Under the pieces are notes generated by a model. It ran no database searches, was not told where the DNA came from, and worked only from the letters and a program-made list of their open reading frames with translations. The position numbers and the translations under genes were made by a program. From NCBI RefSeq assembly GCF_000143885.2, contig NC_018581.1, forward strand, positions 5,084,001 to 5,148,000: a stretch of 64,000 bases of DNA, in the 5' to 3' direction. Origin of the DNA: Gordonia sp. KTR9. Lineage in GTDB: Bacteria > Actinomycetota > Actinomycetes > Mycobacteriales > Mycobacteriaceae. Shown in pieces: positions 1 through 9,384 of the stretch (positions within the stretch are counted from its first letter, which is position 1; each line of letters starts with the position of its first letter).

Positions 1-2
1 GC

Positions 3-734
3 AAGGTCGCGCTCGTCACCGGCGCGAGTCGCGGACTCGGACTGGCGATCGCCCGCGGCCTGAAAGAGGCCGGCGCGACCGTGATCGTGTCCAGCCGTAA
101 GCCAGACGCCTGCGCCGAAGCCGTCGCCGCTCTCGATGACGTCCCCGGACAGGCACTCCCTCTCGCCCTGCACGTCGGCCGTTGGGATGAGCTCGAACCG
201 GCGGTCGACGGCATCATCGACCGCCACGGCAGCCTCGACATCCTCGTCAACAACGCCGGTATCGCACCCCTCGCCGACAATTTGCTGTCCGTCTCGGAGT
301 CACTGTGGGACAAGACCATCGAGGTCAATGTCAAGGGTCCGTTCCGCCTCATGGCGGTGGCGGGTGACCGGATGCGCGCCACCGGCGGCGGGTCGATCGT
401 CAACATCTCGAGCATCGGTGCGGTCCGGCCAAGTCCGGCGGAGGCGATGTACGCCGCGGCGAAGAGCGGTCTCAATGCGCTGACGCAGGCGTTCGCCCAG
501 GAGTACGCGCCGACCGTCCGCGTGAACTGCGTCATGCCGGGAAGTTTCGCCACCGACATGGCCGAGAACTGGGACGACGAGTTCATCGGCCTCGTCACCG
601 ATCGGTTGCCGGCCGGGCGTCTTGGCCGGCCCGAGGAGATCGCCGGACTGGTCACACATCTCGCCGGAGATGACGCCGGTTACACCACCGGCGCGCTGAT
701 CCCGGTCGACGGCGGCCGCACCGCGGTCTACTGA
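3..734 (+). CDS. SDR family oxidoreductase (5' end outside window)
   Basis: NAD(P)-dependent short-chain dehydrogenase/reductase, probably oxidising a hydroxyl or reducing a ketone of a catabolic intermediate. The frame is open from base 3, before any start codon. It already encodes the cofactor motif TGASRGLG (bases 18-41), so only a few N-terminal residues are missing. Further in come the NNAG motif and the catalytic YAAAK, and the protein ends PVDGG plus six residues, as SDRs do. An internal GTG at 81 would remove the cofactor motif and is not the start. The next SDR begins 10 bases after the stop, so the two are probably co-transcribed. Substrate unknown. Confidence 0.9.
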   Translation, partial: KVALVTGASRGLGLAIARGLKEAGATVIVSSRKPDACAEAVAALDDVPGQALPLALHVGRWDELEPAVDGIIDRHGSLDILVNNAGIAPLADNLLSVSESLWDKTIEVNVKGPFRLMAVAGDRMRATGGGSIVNISSIGAVRPSPAEAMYAAAKSGLNALTQAFAQEYAPTVRVNCVMPGSFATDMAENWDDEFIGLVTDRLPAGRLGRPEEIAGLVTHLAGDDAGYTTGALIPVDGGRTAVY

Positions 735-744
735 GGAGGCGACG

Positions 745-1530
745 ATGACCACCCCCACCAACACCGAACAACCACTGGCGGACCTGTTCGGACTCGCAGG
801 CCGCACCGCTATCGTGACCGGCGCGTCGTCGGGTCTCGGCCTGGGCTTCGCCTCGACGCTGGCCGCTGCCGGTGCAACGGTCTTCGCTGCCGCACGCCGC
901 CTCGACCGGCTTGAGCGACTCGCGCAGGAGTTCCCCGCGATCGTCCCCGTTCGGTGCGACGTCACCGACGACGCCGACCGCCGCAACCTCGTCGACGAGG
1001 CATTCCACGCCACCGGACGGGTCGACGTCCTGGTCAACAACGCCGGAATGGCGGGCCCACCCGACGCCGAACAAGAGACCCCCGAGGGATTCTCGGCCAT
1101 CCTCGATCTGAATCTACTGGCCGGCTTCCATCTGTCGACCTACCTCGCCGGCCGGCTCGGTGAGGACGCCACCGCATCGATCATCAACATCGCCTCGGTC
1201 ATCGGGTTGGTGTCGACGGCCCCGATCGGCGGTGCCTCCTATGCCGCGTCCAAGGCGGGAACGCTGGGGATGACACGCGAGCTGGCGGGGCAATGGGGCC
1301 GCCGCGGCATCCGGGTCAACGCCGTCGTCCCCGGCTGGTTCGACACCGAGATGACCGACGGACTGTTCACCAACGACAAGTCGGCCGGCTGGGTGCGGCG
1401 CAACACGATGCTGGGGCGCGGCGGCCGCGACGGCGAGGTCGACGGCGCTGTCCTGTTCCTGGCCTCCGATGCCGCCTCCTACGTCACCGGCCAGACGCTC
1501 GTGGTCGACGGCGGGTGGACCGCGCGATGA
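745..1530 (+). CDS. SDR family oxidoreductase
   Basis: A second short-chain dehydrogenase of 261 residues, the usual SDR length. Cofactor motif TGASSGLG at residues 25-32, then VNNAG, catalytic YAASK and a C-terminal VDGGW. The ATG follows a strong GAGGAGG ribosome site. It differs clearly from the SDR just upstream, so the pair is not a recent tandem duplication. The cluster continues with an acyl-CoA ligase, an EthD protein and MDR dehydrogenases, which points to stepwise oxidation of an alcohol or ketone and then CoA activation. The substrate cannot be read from the sequence. Confidence 0.92.
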   Translation: MTTPTNTEQPLADLFGLAGRTAIVTGASSGLGLGFASTLAAAGATVFAAARRLDRLERLAQEFPAIVPVRCDVTDDADRRNLVDEAFHATGRVDVLVNNAGMAGPPDAEQETPEGFSAILDLNLLAGFHLSTYLAGRLGEDATASIINIASVIGLVSTAPIGGASYAASKAGTLGMTRELAGQWGRRGIRVNAVVPGWFDTEMTDGLFTNDKSAGWVRRNTMLGRGGRDGEVDGAVLFLASDAASYVTGQTLVVDGGWTAR

Positions 1531-1600
1531 GCGCCTGCATCTGCTCGGGTCCGGGCGCCGGACGAGGAGTTACGTTGGAGATGTTCGGAGATGAGGTGAG

Positions 1601-3093
1601 ATGAAGACACTGGCAACAGAACTGATCGACCGTGCCGCCGCGACGCCGGACCAGGTCGCCGTCATCGACCGGTTCGGGGAGCATCGCCTCGGGGATGTCG
1701 TCGAGCGCGCCCGGTCGATCGCCGATGCGCTCGCCGGGCACGATGCGGGCGCACCCACCGTGATCGTCCAGGCCGACAACACGTGGCACACGCTGGCCGG
1801 TGCCGTCGGGGTCGGTCTACGCGGCGGGCTCGTCGCCGTGTTGAGTCCGCACGCGACGGCGTCGGAATTCGATCTCGCGGTCGAGGACATCGCGCCCGAC
1901 GTCGTCATCGCCGACGACGACGTCCTTGCGCACTGGGGCGCCGCCGACGGGCGCTTCGCCCACCGGCTGTCCGCCGGATCGTCGCGCACGATGCTCGCCC
2001 GGCCGGAGTACGGACGGGTCGAACGCTGGTCAGGCGGAACCGCCATCGCGATGACGTCCGGTTCCACCGGACGCCCGAAATGCGTTGTGCAGTCCGAGGA
2101 CGCGATCCGGTACGCAGCGCAGAGCACCATCGACGCCGTCGGCCTGCGCGCAGGCGACGCGATCGGGGCATTCGTGCCGCTGTCCTCGGTCGCAGCGTTC
2201 TGCTTCGGCATGTATCTCCCCGCGTTCCTCGGCGGAACGATGGTCTGCATCGACCGATGGACGCCGTCGGGCGCGCTGGCCGCGATGCGCGATCACGAGG
2301 TCGCCTGGACGATGCTGGTGCCGACCATGGCATTGCAGCTGTCGATCGCCGACGGTTCCGACACCCCGCTGACGGCGCTGCGCGCCATGACCGTCGGTGG
2401 TGGACCGATGAACGTGCGCGCACTGTCCGAGGCCGAGCAGACACTGGGTACGACGTTCCTCCGCGTCTTCGGTATGTCGGAGTGCCTCGGACACACGACC
2501 CCGCTGCCCACCGATCCGGCCGAACGCCGACTCGGTAAGGACGGCAGGCCCTTTCCCGGAACGGTGGTCCGCGCTGTCGACGCGACGGGAGCCCCGCTGC
2601 CCCCCGGACGGATCGGCGATGCGCAGGTCCGGGGCCCGTCGTGTTCGTCGGCTACGCGCGCGACGGGAAGCCGCACCCGCCCGAACTGACCGAGGACGGG
2701 TTCCTGCCGACGGGCGACCTCGTGGAAGTCTCCGACGACGGATTCATCCAGGTCATGGGACGCCAGAAACAGATCATCATCCGCGGCGGGCGGAACATCG
2801 ACATCAACGAGGTCGAGAGCGCCATCGCGAGCATCCCGGGGGTCGTGCAGGTCTGCGTCGTGCCCGTGCCCGATGACATGCTCGGAGAGCGCGCCGCTGC
2901 TCTCGTCGTCGCCGGCGGCGCCGAGATGACTTTGGCATCGATCACCGACCAGCTCGACCGGTCCGGCTTCCCGAAGTTCAAGTGGCCCGAGTACGTGTTC
3001 GCCGTCGAGGACCTCCCGCAGAATCGCGTCGGCAAGCTCTCCAGGCCCGACGCCATCGCGCTGGCCACCCGACTCGCCGGCCGATCCGCCTGA
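1601..3093 (+). pseudogene. AMP-forming acyl-CoA ligase, single-base frameshift
   Basis: Adenylate-forming enzyme that would activate a carboxylic acid to its CoA thioester. The first frame (1601-2637) carries the ATP-binding loop TSGSTGRPK. The second (to 3093) carries the motif GDLVEVSDDG and the C-terminal hinge and lysine region (GRQKQIIIRGGRNIDINEVE). The frames join if one base is added near 2637, restoring RGPVVFVGY where the sequence now reads RGPSCSS. The restored length of about 497 residues is normal for the family. Either the gene is inactivated or the base is a sequencing error. Everything else in it looks conserved, so the damage is recent or artefactual. Confidence 0.85.
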
Positions 3094-3112
3094 AATCCCA
3101 AGAGGAGCAAAC

Positions 3113-3448
3113 ATGTTCAACCTGATGGTGCTTGCCTCGCGCCCCAGCGACTGGACCCACGACCAGTTCATCGAATGGTGGCGCGGCGAGCATGCCGACG
3201 TCACCTATCCGCTGCCGGGCCTGCTCCGGTGGCAGCACACCGAGATCGTCGAGGGTATCGACGAGAGATCGTCGGGCTGGGACGGCCTGTCGGTGCTCAG
3301 CTTCGAGTCGCGAGAAGCACTCGACGCCGCGCTCGCGAGTCCGGAATGGAAGGCAGCGGTCGCTCACGTCGGCGCGATGCGCGGGCGTCGGATGATCTGG
3401 TACGGCGACGAGGTGACCATGGTGCCGCTGACCGAACCGACGTCGTGA
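3113..3448 (+). CDS. EthD domain protein
   Basis: Small protein of 111 residues resembling the EthD family, a ferredoxin-like alpha/beta barrel dimer. The N-terminal pattern (MFNLMVLASRPSDWTHDQF, then a conserved WW and a histidine near residue 29) fits the family. EthD proteins accompany ring-degrading oxidoreductases and some have isomerase or cyclase roles, but the chemistry is usually unknown. Good AAGAGGAG ribosome site. Its stop TGA overlaps the GTG start of the hydrolase downstream, so the two are translationally coupled. Confidence 0.75.
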   Translation: MFNLMVLASRPSDWTHDQFIEWWRGEHADVTYPLPGLLRWQHTEIVEGIDERSSGWDGLSVLSFESREALDAALASPEWKAAVAHVGAMRGRRMIWYGDEVTMVPLTEPTS

Positions 3449-4512
3449 CCGTCGGGCGCTCCCCGACGACGTGGCTCGAACCGGGTTGCCATCCCGTCGC
3501 CGACGGGGTCCACCGGATTCCGCTCACGCTGCCGCAGGACGGCCTGAGAGCCGTCAACGTCTATGCGCTCGAGACTGATTCGGGGATCGCACTCATCGAC
3601 GGTGGCTGGCACCGGCCGGACACCCACCGCGAGCTCACCGAAGCCCTGTCGGCGTTGGGGCACACCCCCGACGACATCCACGACGTCTTCGTGACCCACA
3701 TCCACCGTGACCACTACACGTTCGCGGTGGAGCTTCGGCGGCGATACGGGTGTCGCGTCCACCTGGGCGCGGCCGAGGCCCCGGGCCTCGCCGAGATCAC
3801 GCGCATCGACAGCAACGTTCCCGAGTCGTCGTTACGCGAGGTCCGGCGCGCCGGGGCGCCCGGGCTGGCCGACACCGTCTACGCGATGACGGCCGACGAA
3901 CCTTTCTCGATCGCGGACTGGGAGCAACCCGACAGCTGGCTCGAGCCCGGACTCCTCCCCCTTCCCGGACGCCGCATCGAAGCAGTTCACACTCCCGGCC
4001 ACACCAAGGGACACATCGTCTTCCACGATCGAGATCATCGGTTGTCGTTCACCGGTGATCACATCCTGCCGACCATCACGCCCTCTGTCGGTTTCGAGCT
4101 CGGCGACTGGGAGCTGCCTCTCGCGAAGTTCCTCCGGTCCCTCGAACTACTCGTCGACGACCGAGACCACACCATCGCGCCGGCGCACGGCGCCGTCGGC
4201 GGCAAGATCGGCCCCCGCGCAGAGGTTCTGCTGGCGCATCACGCGCTTCGGTTCGGTCAGATCATCGATCTTCTCGCCGACCGGGTCGAACCGGTACCGG
4301 GTCACGTGGTCGCACAGAGGTTGACGTGGACGCGACACGATCGCCCCTTCGAGGCCCTCGACACGTTCAATCAACTGATCGCCGTCTGCGAGACGATGGC
4401 ACATCTCGACGTGCTGGTGGACCGCGGGGACGCGCGCGTCGAGGTGCGCGAGGGAGTCGAGTACTTCAGCGCCCGCGGTTCACACCGGCTGAGCATGTCA
4501 TCTGGCCGCTGA
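3445..4512 (+). CDS. MBL-fold metallohydrolase
   Basis: Metallo-beta-lactamase-fold hydrolase of 355 residues. The zinc signature THIHRDH (H85, H87, D89, H90) is intact. Later ligands are visible as the His in HTPGHTKGH, the Asp in FTGDH and the His in APAHG. The last 90 residues form a helical tail as in glyoxalase-like and thioesterase-like MBL proteins. The GTG at 3445 is chosen because it overlaps the preceding TGA and begins just before the conserved domain. The open frame runs back into the EthD gene, but that part has no similarity to the family. It may hydrolyse a CoA thioester or lactone formed by this cluster; that is inference. Confidence 0.85.
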   Translation: MTVGRSPTTWLEPGCHPVADGVHRIPLTLPQDGLRAVNVYALETDSGIALIDGGWHRPDTHRELTEALSALGHTPDDIHDVFVTHIHRDHYTFAVELRRRYGCRVHLGAAEAPGLAEITRIDSNVPESSLREVRRAGAPGLADTVYAMTADEPFSIADWEQPDSWLEPGLLPLPGRRIEAVHTPGHTKGHIVFHDRDHRLSFTGDHILPTITPSVGFELGDWELPLAKFLRSLELLVDDRDHTIAPAHGAVGGKIGPRAEVLLAHHALRFGQIIDLLADRVEPVPGHVVAQRLTWTRHDRPFEALDTFNQLIAVCETMAHLDVLVDRGDARVEVREGVEYFSARGSHRLSMSSGR

Positions 4513-4561
4513 CCGTGGGCGGCAACCGGATCACGGCAGTCCACCGAACGGAGATGTACGA

Positions 4562-5602
4562 ATGATGGGCAACCGACAGCTGTGTCTGGCTCGGCGGCCG
4601 GAGGGTGCGCTACATGTCGACGACTTCGACGTCGTCGAGACGCCGGTGCGTCGGCTCGCCGACGGCGAGGTCCTGGTCCGCAACACATGGTTGTCGATCG
4701 ACCCATCGCTGCGCATCCGCTTGCACGCTCGGACGCCGGACGGATATCTCCCGCCACTGGCCATCGGAGAGCCGCTGGCGGGGCTCGCCCTCGGCGAGGT
4801 CGTCGATTCCCGATCTCCCGATTTCGCGGTGGGCGAATTGGTCTCGCACACGCTGGGTTACCGCGATCTCGCGATCCTCGATGGCGACGCAGGCACCTTC
4901 GGCGGGTACGGCGCCCCCACCCGGATCGTTCCGCACGGCTTTCCCGCCCAGTGGTTCCTGGGTCCGCTCGGCAGTTCCGGCCTCACCGCGTACGTCGGCG
5001 TGACCGAGATCCTGCGAGTCGCCCCCGACGACACGGTCTGGGTGTCCGCGGCCGCGGGTGCGGTAGGCAGCCTGGTCGCGCAACTGGCGCGGCAGCGCGG
5101 GGCCACCGTCATCGGGTCGGCGGGGCGTCCGTCGAAAGTGGACCATCTCCTCGTCGCGTTCGGGCTCGACGCGGCGTTCGATCATCGCGCACGCCCGCTC
5201 ACCGAGTCACTCGAGGAGTGTGCACCCGAGGGCATCACCATGTACTTCGACAGCGTCGGCGGTGGCCATCTGACCGCCGCGCTCGACGCGCTGCGGTCAG
5301 GTGGCAGGATCGCGGTCTGCGGTGCGATCTCCGGGTACGACGCCGGTGCCCCGGTTCCCGGTCCCCACAACCTGTTTCAATTGGTCTCGAAGAGCATCCG
5401 CATGGAGGGATACCGGGCGGGCTCGTTCAACCACCTTTCGCCCGCCATGCAGGAGGAAGTCGGCGATCACCTCGCCGCCGGACGGATACGTTTCGACGAG
5501 AGGGTGTTCGACGGTCTCGAGTCCGCCCCGGCGGCCATGGTCGCGATGTTGCACGGCGATCACATCGGCAAGACCCTCGTCGCACTGGGTGAGAGGAACT
5601 GA
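4562..5602 (+). CDS. zinc-independent MDR oxidoreductase, NADP-dependent
   Basis: Medium-chain dehydrogenase/reductase of 346 residues resembling the leukotriene B4 12-hydroxydehydrogenase / curcumin reductase branch. These enzymes reduce alkenals and enones with NADPH and have no catalytic zinc. An NADP loop AAAGAVGSLVAQLAR lies near residue 165, and the YFDSVGGGHL segment is typical of the branch. The expected family pattern of an early Ser-Ile-Asp-Pro (WLSIDPSLR) is present. It ends two bases before the next dehydrogenase, so the two are surely co-transcribed. Likely job: saturating a double bond in the pathway substrate. Confidence 0.88.
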   Translation: MMGNRQLCLARRPEGALHVDDFDVVETPVRRLADGEVLVRNTWLSIDPSLRIRLHARTPDGYLPPLAIGEPLAGLALGEVVDSRSPDFAVGELVSHTLGYRDLAILDGDAGTFGGYGAPTRIVPHGFPAQWFLGPLGSSGLTAYVGVTEILRVAPDDTVWVSAAAGAVGSLVAQLARQRGATVIGSAGRPSKVDHLLVAFGLDAAFDHRARPLTESLEECAPEGITMYFDSVGGGHLTAALDALRSGGRIAVCGAISGYDAGAPVPGPHNLFQLVSKSIRMEGYRAGSFNHLSPAMQEEVGDHLAAGRIRFDERVFDGLESAPAAMVAMLHGDHIGKTLVALGERN

Positions 5603-5604
5603 TC

Positions 5605-6654
5605 ATGCGGGCTGTGCAACTCGTCCAATGGGGAGCCCCGGTCGAGGTCCGGGAGATCGACGACCCTCAGCCCAACGGCACCGAGCTTCTCCTCCGCGTG
5701 GACGCAGCGGGCCTGTGCCTCTCGGACATCCACGTGATGGACACCGGCGCCGGCGTCTTCGATTACCCGATCCCGCTGACCCTCGGCCACGAGGCCGCGG
5801 GGACGGTCATCGAGGTCGGGCCGTCGGCAGACAAGTCGTGGCTCGGCCGGCGCGTGGTCGTGCACGGCATCTGGGCATGCCGGCGATGCCGCAACTGTGT
5901 ACGCGGGCGCGAGAACTACTGCCTTCGACTGGCACGGAACCCGGGCGCACCGTTGCCACGTATCGGTAACGGGCTTGGCCACCACGGCGGACTCGCCGAG
6001 AAACTGCTCGTGCCGTCGGATGAGGTCCTCGTGCCGACAGGCGACCTCGATCCGGCGCTCGCGGCTCCGCTGGCCGACGCCGGTTTGACCGCCTTCCACG
6101 CCATCCGGATGAACCACGACCTCGTCGACGAATCAACGGTCGCGGTCGTGATCGGCATCGGCGGGCTCGGCCACATGGCAGTACAGATCCTCTCGGCACT
6201 GGACGTCGCCTCGGTGATCGCCGTCGACAAGCGACCGGAGGCACGCGAACTCGCGTCGACGCTGGGTTGCGTTGCCGCGCATGCATCAGTCGGCGAGGCG
6301 TCCGAGGCCGTCCGGAGCCTGGGCGGCGCCGACCTCGTCATCGACTTCGCCGGCGCACCGTCGACGGTGGAATCCGCCATCGGACTCCTGGGCCCCGGTG
6401 GACGGCTGGTGGTGGTCGGGACCGCCGGTGGACGCGTCCTCGTCGGCAAAGACCTCGGCCTCGCACAGGGATGGCAGGTGGGTGCACCGTTCTGGGGAAC
6501 GCGTTCGGACCTGACGGCGGTCGTCGAGCTCGCTGCGTCCGGTCGGTTGTCCGCGGAGACGGTCGAATTCGCGCTCGAGGACGTGCCGAGGGCTTATGAG
6601 CTGCTGCGACGCGGCGAGGTCGCCGGACGTGCCGTGGTGCGTCCGAACGGATGA
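5605..6654 (+). CDS. zinc-dependent alcohol dehydrogenase
   Basis: Zinc-type medium-chain alcohol dehydrogenase of 349 residues. The catalytic zinc ligands are a Cys near residue 37 (GLCLSD) and GHE. The structural zinc lobe is complete: C-x2-C-x2-C-x7-C in ACRRCRNC followed by VRGRENYC. The Rossmann motif GIGGLGHMAVQ lies near residue 182. It begins 2 bases after the preceding stop, with AGAGGAAC as ribosome site. It is the last gene of the plus-strand catabolic run; the FAD dehydrogenase beyond it faces the other way and ends 23 bases away. The substrate alcohol is unknown. Confidence 0.92.
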   Translation: MRAVQLVQWGAPVEVREIDDPQPNGTELLLRVDAAGLCLSDIHVMDTGAGVFDYPIPLTLGHEAAGTVIEVGPSADKSWLGRRVVVHGIWACRRCRNCVRGRENYCLRLARNPGAPLPRIGNGLGHHGGLAEKLLVPSDEVLVPTGDLDPALAAPLADAGLTAFHAIRMNHDLVDESTVAVVIGIGGLGHMAVQILSALDVASVIAVDKRPEARELASTLGCVAAHASVGEASEAVRSLGGADLVIDFAGAPSTVESAIGLLGPGGRLVVVGTAGGRVLVGKDLGLAQGWQVGAPFWGTRSDLTAVVELAASGRLSAETVEFALEDVPRAYELLRRGEVAGRAVVRPNG

Positions 6655-6677
6655 GATCCCGCGGGAGGTGGCAGCCG

Positions 6678-8018
6678 CTACGCGTCCCGCGGGAGCCCAG
6701 CCGAGGCAGCGGTGTCGGCCGCGGCGAGACCGAAGACCAGGGCTGTCGCCAGCCCACCACCGTAGGCGCGGTGCCAGAGACCGCCGGTGTCCGACCCTGC
6801 GGCGAGCAACCCCGGGATCGGGTCACCGGATTCGGCTGTCACGCGGGCATTCGCGTCGGTCCGGATGCCGACGAACGGGAAGGTGACCGCGGGGACGGTC
6901 TCGACGACGTAATACGGCGGCTCGTCCAGTGGTAGCGCGTCCAGCGCGCGAGGGACCGACGGGGAACCGTCGCGGACACTCGCGTTGTACGACTCGATCT
7001 CGGCGGCGATGACCGAGCCGTCGTAACCCCACTCCTCGGGGAGGTACTTCAGTTCGTCGAGGGATTCCGCGACTCCGACGCGGCCACCGCGTTTGCTTGC
7101 CAGCGCGAATTTGTCGGGCGCGATCGCACCTTCGACATACGCCGTCGTCATCCAATCGCGGTGGACCCGCGCGTCGCCGATCAGCAGGCCGCGCGCCTCC
7201 GGCTGCTCGAGCAGCTCCATCGTCGTCAGGTGGTCGGCGAGCGATTCGTCGGTGAACCGCTTGTTGTCGAGGTTGAACAGCAGTGCGTGTTCGCTGTAGT
7301 AGAGGGCGAGTTCGACGTAATCCGCATCGCTGAAAGAGATCTCGCTGGGGATGAGGTGGCCGTAGAAGCCCGCCCCGGCAGTGCCGAAGGCGGCACCGGC
7401 AGCGGTCGCGAGACGGTGCCCGTCGCCCCGGCTGTTCGGATTCGACCGGAGCGCAATCGTGCGCGCCGAGGGGTGCAGGCAGCGCGCGCGGAGTTCCGGG
7501 TCGGCCTGGAATCCGCCGGTGGCGATGAGCGTGTGCTCCGCCCGGATCTCCCGGGCCGCCCCATCGGCGGTCCGGACGACGGCACCGACGACGGCATCCC
7601 CGGACATCGTCAGCTCCTCGGTGTCCGCACCGAGCAGAATCTCTCCACCGAAGTCCTGCAGGATCTTTCGGCACAGGTCGACGTAATGGTTGGTGTCGAG
7701 CCGGTGCCCGCGGCCATAGCTCAGGATTCGCTGCGCTGGGCCCACATCGGCGCCGAGAACGCGCAGCCAGTCGACCGCTGGACCGAACCCGTCGACCAGA
7801 CGCCGGCGGAGCACCGGGTCGCCGTCCGGGTTCTGCTCGGCCATCACCTCGTGGTCGGGCATCGTCCACACATATCCCGCGTACCGGGCCGAACCGCCCA
7901 CGTCGGCGGCGACGTCGACCAGACACACCGACATCCCCTGCGTTGCGGCCCTGGCCGTCGCGGTACACCCGGCCATGCCCGCGCCGATCACGAGGAGGTC
8001 GAAGCCGTTGTCTTTCAT
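6678..8018 (-). CDS. FAD-dependent dehydrogenase, fumarate reductase/ketosteroid dehydrogenase type
   Basis: Flavoprotein of 446 residues with an N-terminal FAD site (VIGAGMAGCTATA, then an acidic residue at the end of the second strand). The C-terminal FAD segment, with GLLAAGSDTGG, is near residue 410. The fold is that of fumarate reductase/succinate dehydrogenase flavoproteins, which includes 3-ketosteroid delta-1-dehydrogenases; it is somewhat shorter than typical KstD. It may introduce or remove a double bond next to a carbonyl in the same pathway as the convergent cluster. Steroid specificity is possible but not demonstrated. Confidence 0.85.
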   Translation of the reverse strand: MKDNGFDLLVIGAGMAGCTATARAATQGMSVCLVDVAADVGGSARYAGYVWTMPDHEVMAEQNPDGDPVLRRRLVDGFGPAVDWLRVLGADVGPAQRILSYGRGHRLDTNHYVDLCRKILQDFGGEILLGADTEELTMSGDAVVGAVVRTADGAAREIRAEHTLIATGGFQADPELRARCLHPSARTIALRSNPNSRGDGHRLATAAGAAFGTAGAGFYGHLIPSEISFSDADYVELALYYSEHALLFNLDNKRFTDESLADHLTTMELLEQPEARGLLIGDARVHRDWMTTAYVEGAIAPDKFALASKRGGRVGVAESLDELKYLPEEWGYDGSVIAAEIESYNASVRDGSPSVPRALDALPLDEPPYYVVETVPAVTFPFVGIRTDANARVTAESGDPIPGLLAAGSDTGGLWHRAYGGGLATALVFGLAAADTAASAGLPRDA

Positions 8019-8109
8019 GTCTTCCCCTCACTCGTGCCGTTCGCGCGGCCGGATCGGGCCTCTTTGACCGCAGTAGCGCGCGTGGCCGGGCCGCGACTGA
8101 ATTGATATC

Positions 8110-8121
8110 AGTTCTTGAACT
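8110..8121. promoter_or_regulatory. palindrome between divergent genes, candidate operator
   Basis: AGTTC-TT-GAACT is an inverted repeat with 5-base arms. It lies between the FAD dehydrogenase (minus, starts at 8018) and the exporter remnant (plus, starts near 8138). Size and location suit a TetR or MarR operator. No regulator gene adjoins it, so the binder is unknown. Confidence 0.4.
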
Positions 8122-8137
8122 TTACGGAGCCCGCGAT

Positions 8138-9319
8138 GTGGTGTCAACAACACCCGGCTCGCCCCGCAGCAATACGACCCGCCACTCCCACCGCCCGACG
8201 TTCCTCGTCCTCGCGGTGAGCGTTTCGTCGATGGCGATGCTGCAGTCGGTGGTGATCCCGGTGCTGCCCGCGCTCCAGCGGGAACTCGGCACCGATCCGG
8301 TCGGCATCACCTGGGTCCTCACGTCATTTCTGCTGTCGGCATCGGTGTGTACCCCATCATCGGGCGCTGCGGAGATCTGTTCGGCCGCAAGCGCGTGTTC
8401 GTCTGGTCCCTCGTGGTTCTCGCCGTGAGCACCGTGATGGCCGCCTTCGCGTCGACACTGGCGATCATGATCGTCTCCCGAGTCCTCCAGGGAGTTGCGG
8501 GCGGTCTGTTGCCCGCCGCGTTCGGCATCGTCCGTGACGTCTTCCCTCCCGAGCGGGTGGCAGGCGCGATCGGCTCGATCGCCGCATTGATCGCGGTCGG
8601 GTTCGGGATGGGGATCGTCATCGCCGGACCGATCGAGTCCACGTTCGGCGCCGGGTGGTTGTTCGGCCTGCCGTTCGTCGTGATCACAGCGGCGTCGATC
8701 TGCGCGGCGATCGTGATCACCCCGGACAGCAAGAGCTCATCGGACACCCCTCTCATCCTTCCTCCTCGGGGTGGGGATGTTCGCCGCGTTCACCGCATTG
8801 CCGCAATTCCTGCAGTCGCCGGAGACGGACGGGTTCGGCTTCGGCGCGTCGACCACGATCGCCGGCCTGATGATCATGCCCATCTCGGCGGGAATGTTCG
8901 TGCTGGGACTGCTCGCCGGTCGGCTGACCCGACGATTCGGCGCCCGGCTACTCCTGATCGGCGGCTCGCTCGTCGCATCGGCCGGGTACCTGGCACTCGC
9001 GGCGGCACACACCGTGGCCGGTCTGATCTACCTCTGGTGCACGATCGTCGGTGTCGGGCTGGGACTGGCCTTCTCCGCGGTGTCCAACCTGGTGATCGCG
9101 GCGGTCCCGCCGGAGCAGACCGGTGCCGTGAGCGGGATGAACGTCAACATCCGGACAGTCGGCGGCGCGGTGGGGGCGGCGCTCATGGCCAGCCTGGTCG
9201 CGATCGGGAGCGACTCCCCCGGCGCCCCCTCGGATGTCGGGTACACGATCGGGTTCGTCATGATCGCTGTCGCGGTCGCGCTCTCGGCAGCCGCCGCAGC
9301 GGTCGCTCCATCTCGGTGA
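8138..9319 (+). pseudogene. 14-TM MFS exporter (DHA2 type), internally deleted and frameshifted
   Basis: Remnant of a drug:H+ antiporter. Three pieces line up with one protein. TM1 (to about 8354) ends LLSASVCTP. TM2-TM6 follow one base out of frame (PIIGR, then DLFGRKR). A third piece from about 8752 (FLLGVGMFAAFTALPQFLQ) runs to the stop. The first join needs one extra base near 8355. At the second join the sequence passes from the post-TM6 loop (PDSKSSSD) straight into the segment normally after TM8, so about 80-90 codons are missing as well as the frame. The product cannot be a working transporter. The likely start is GTG at 8138 or 8141 after a GGAG. Confidence 0.82.
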
Positions 9320-9384
9320 GATCGTCCCGACCACGTCCGGATGCCGGTATGCTGAGCCGACGCCGGCGAGGGGACGCAAGTCGA

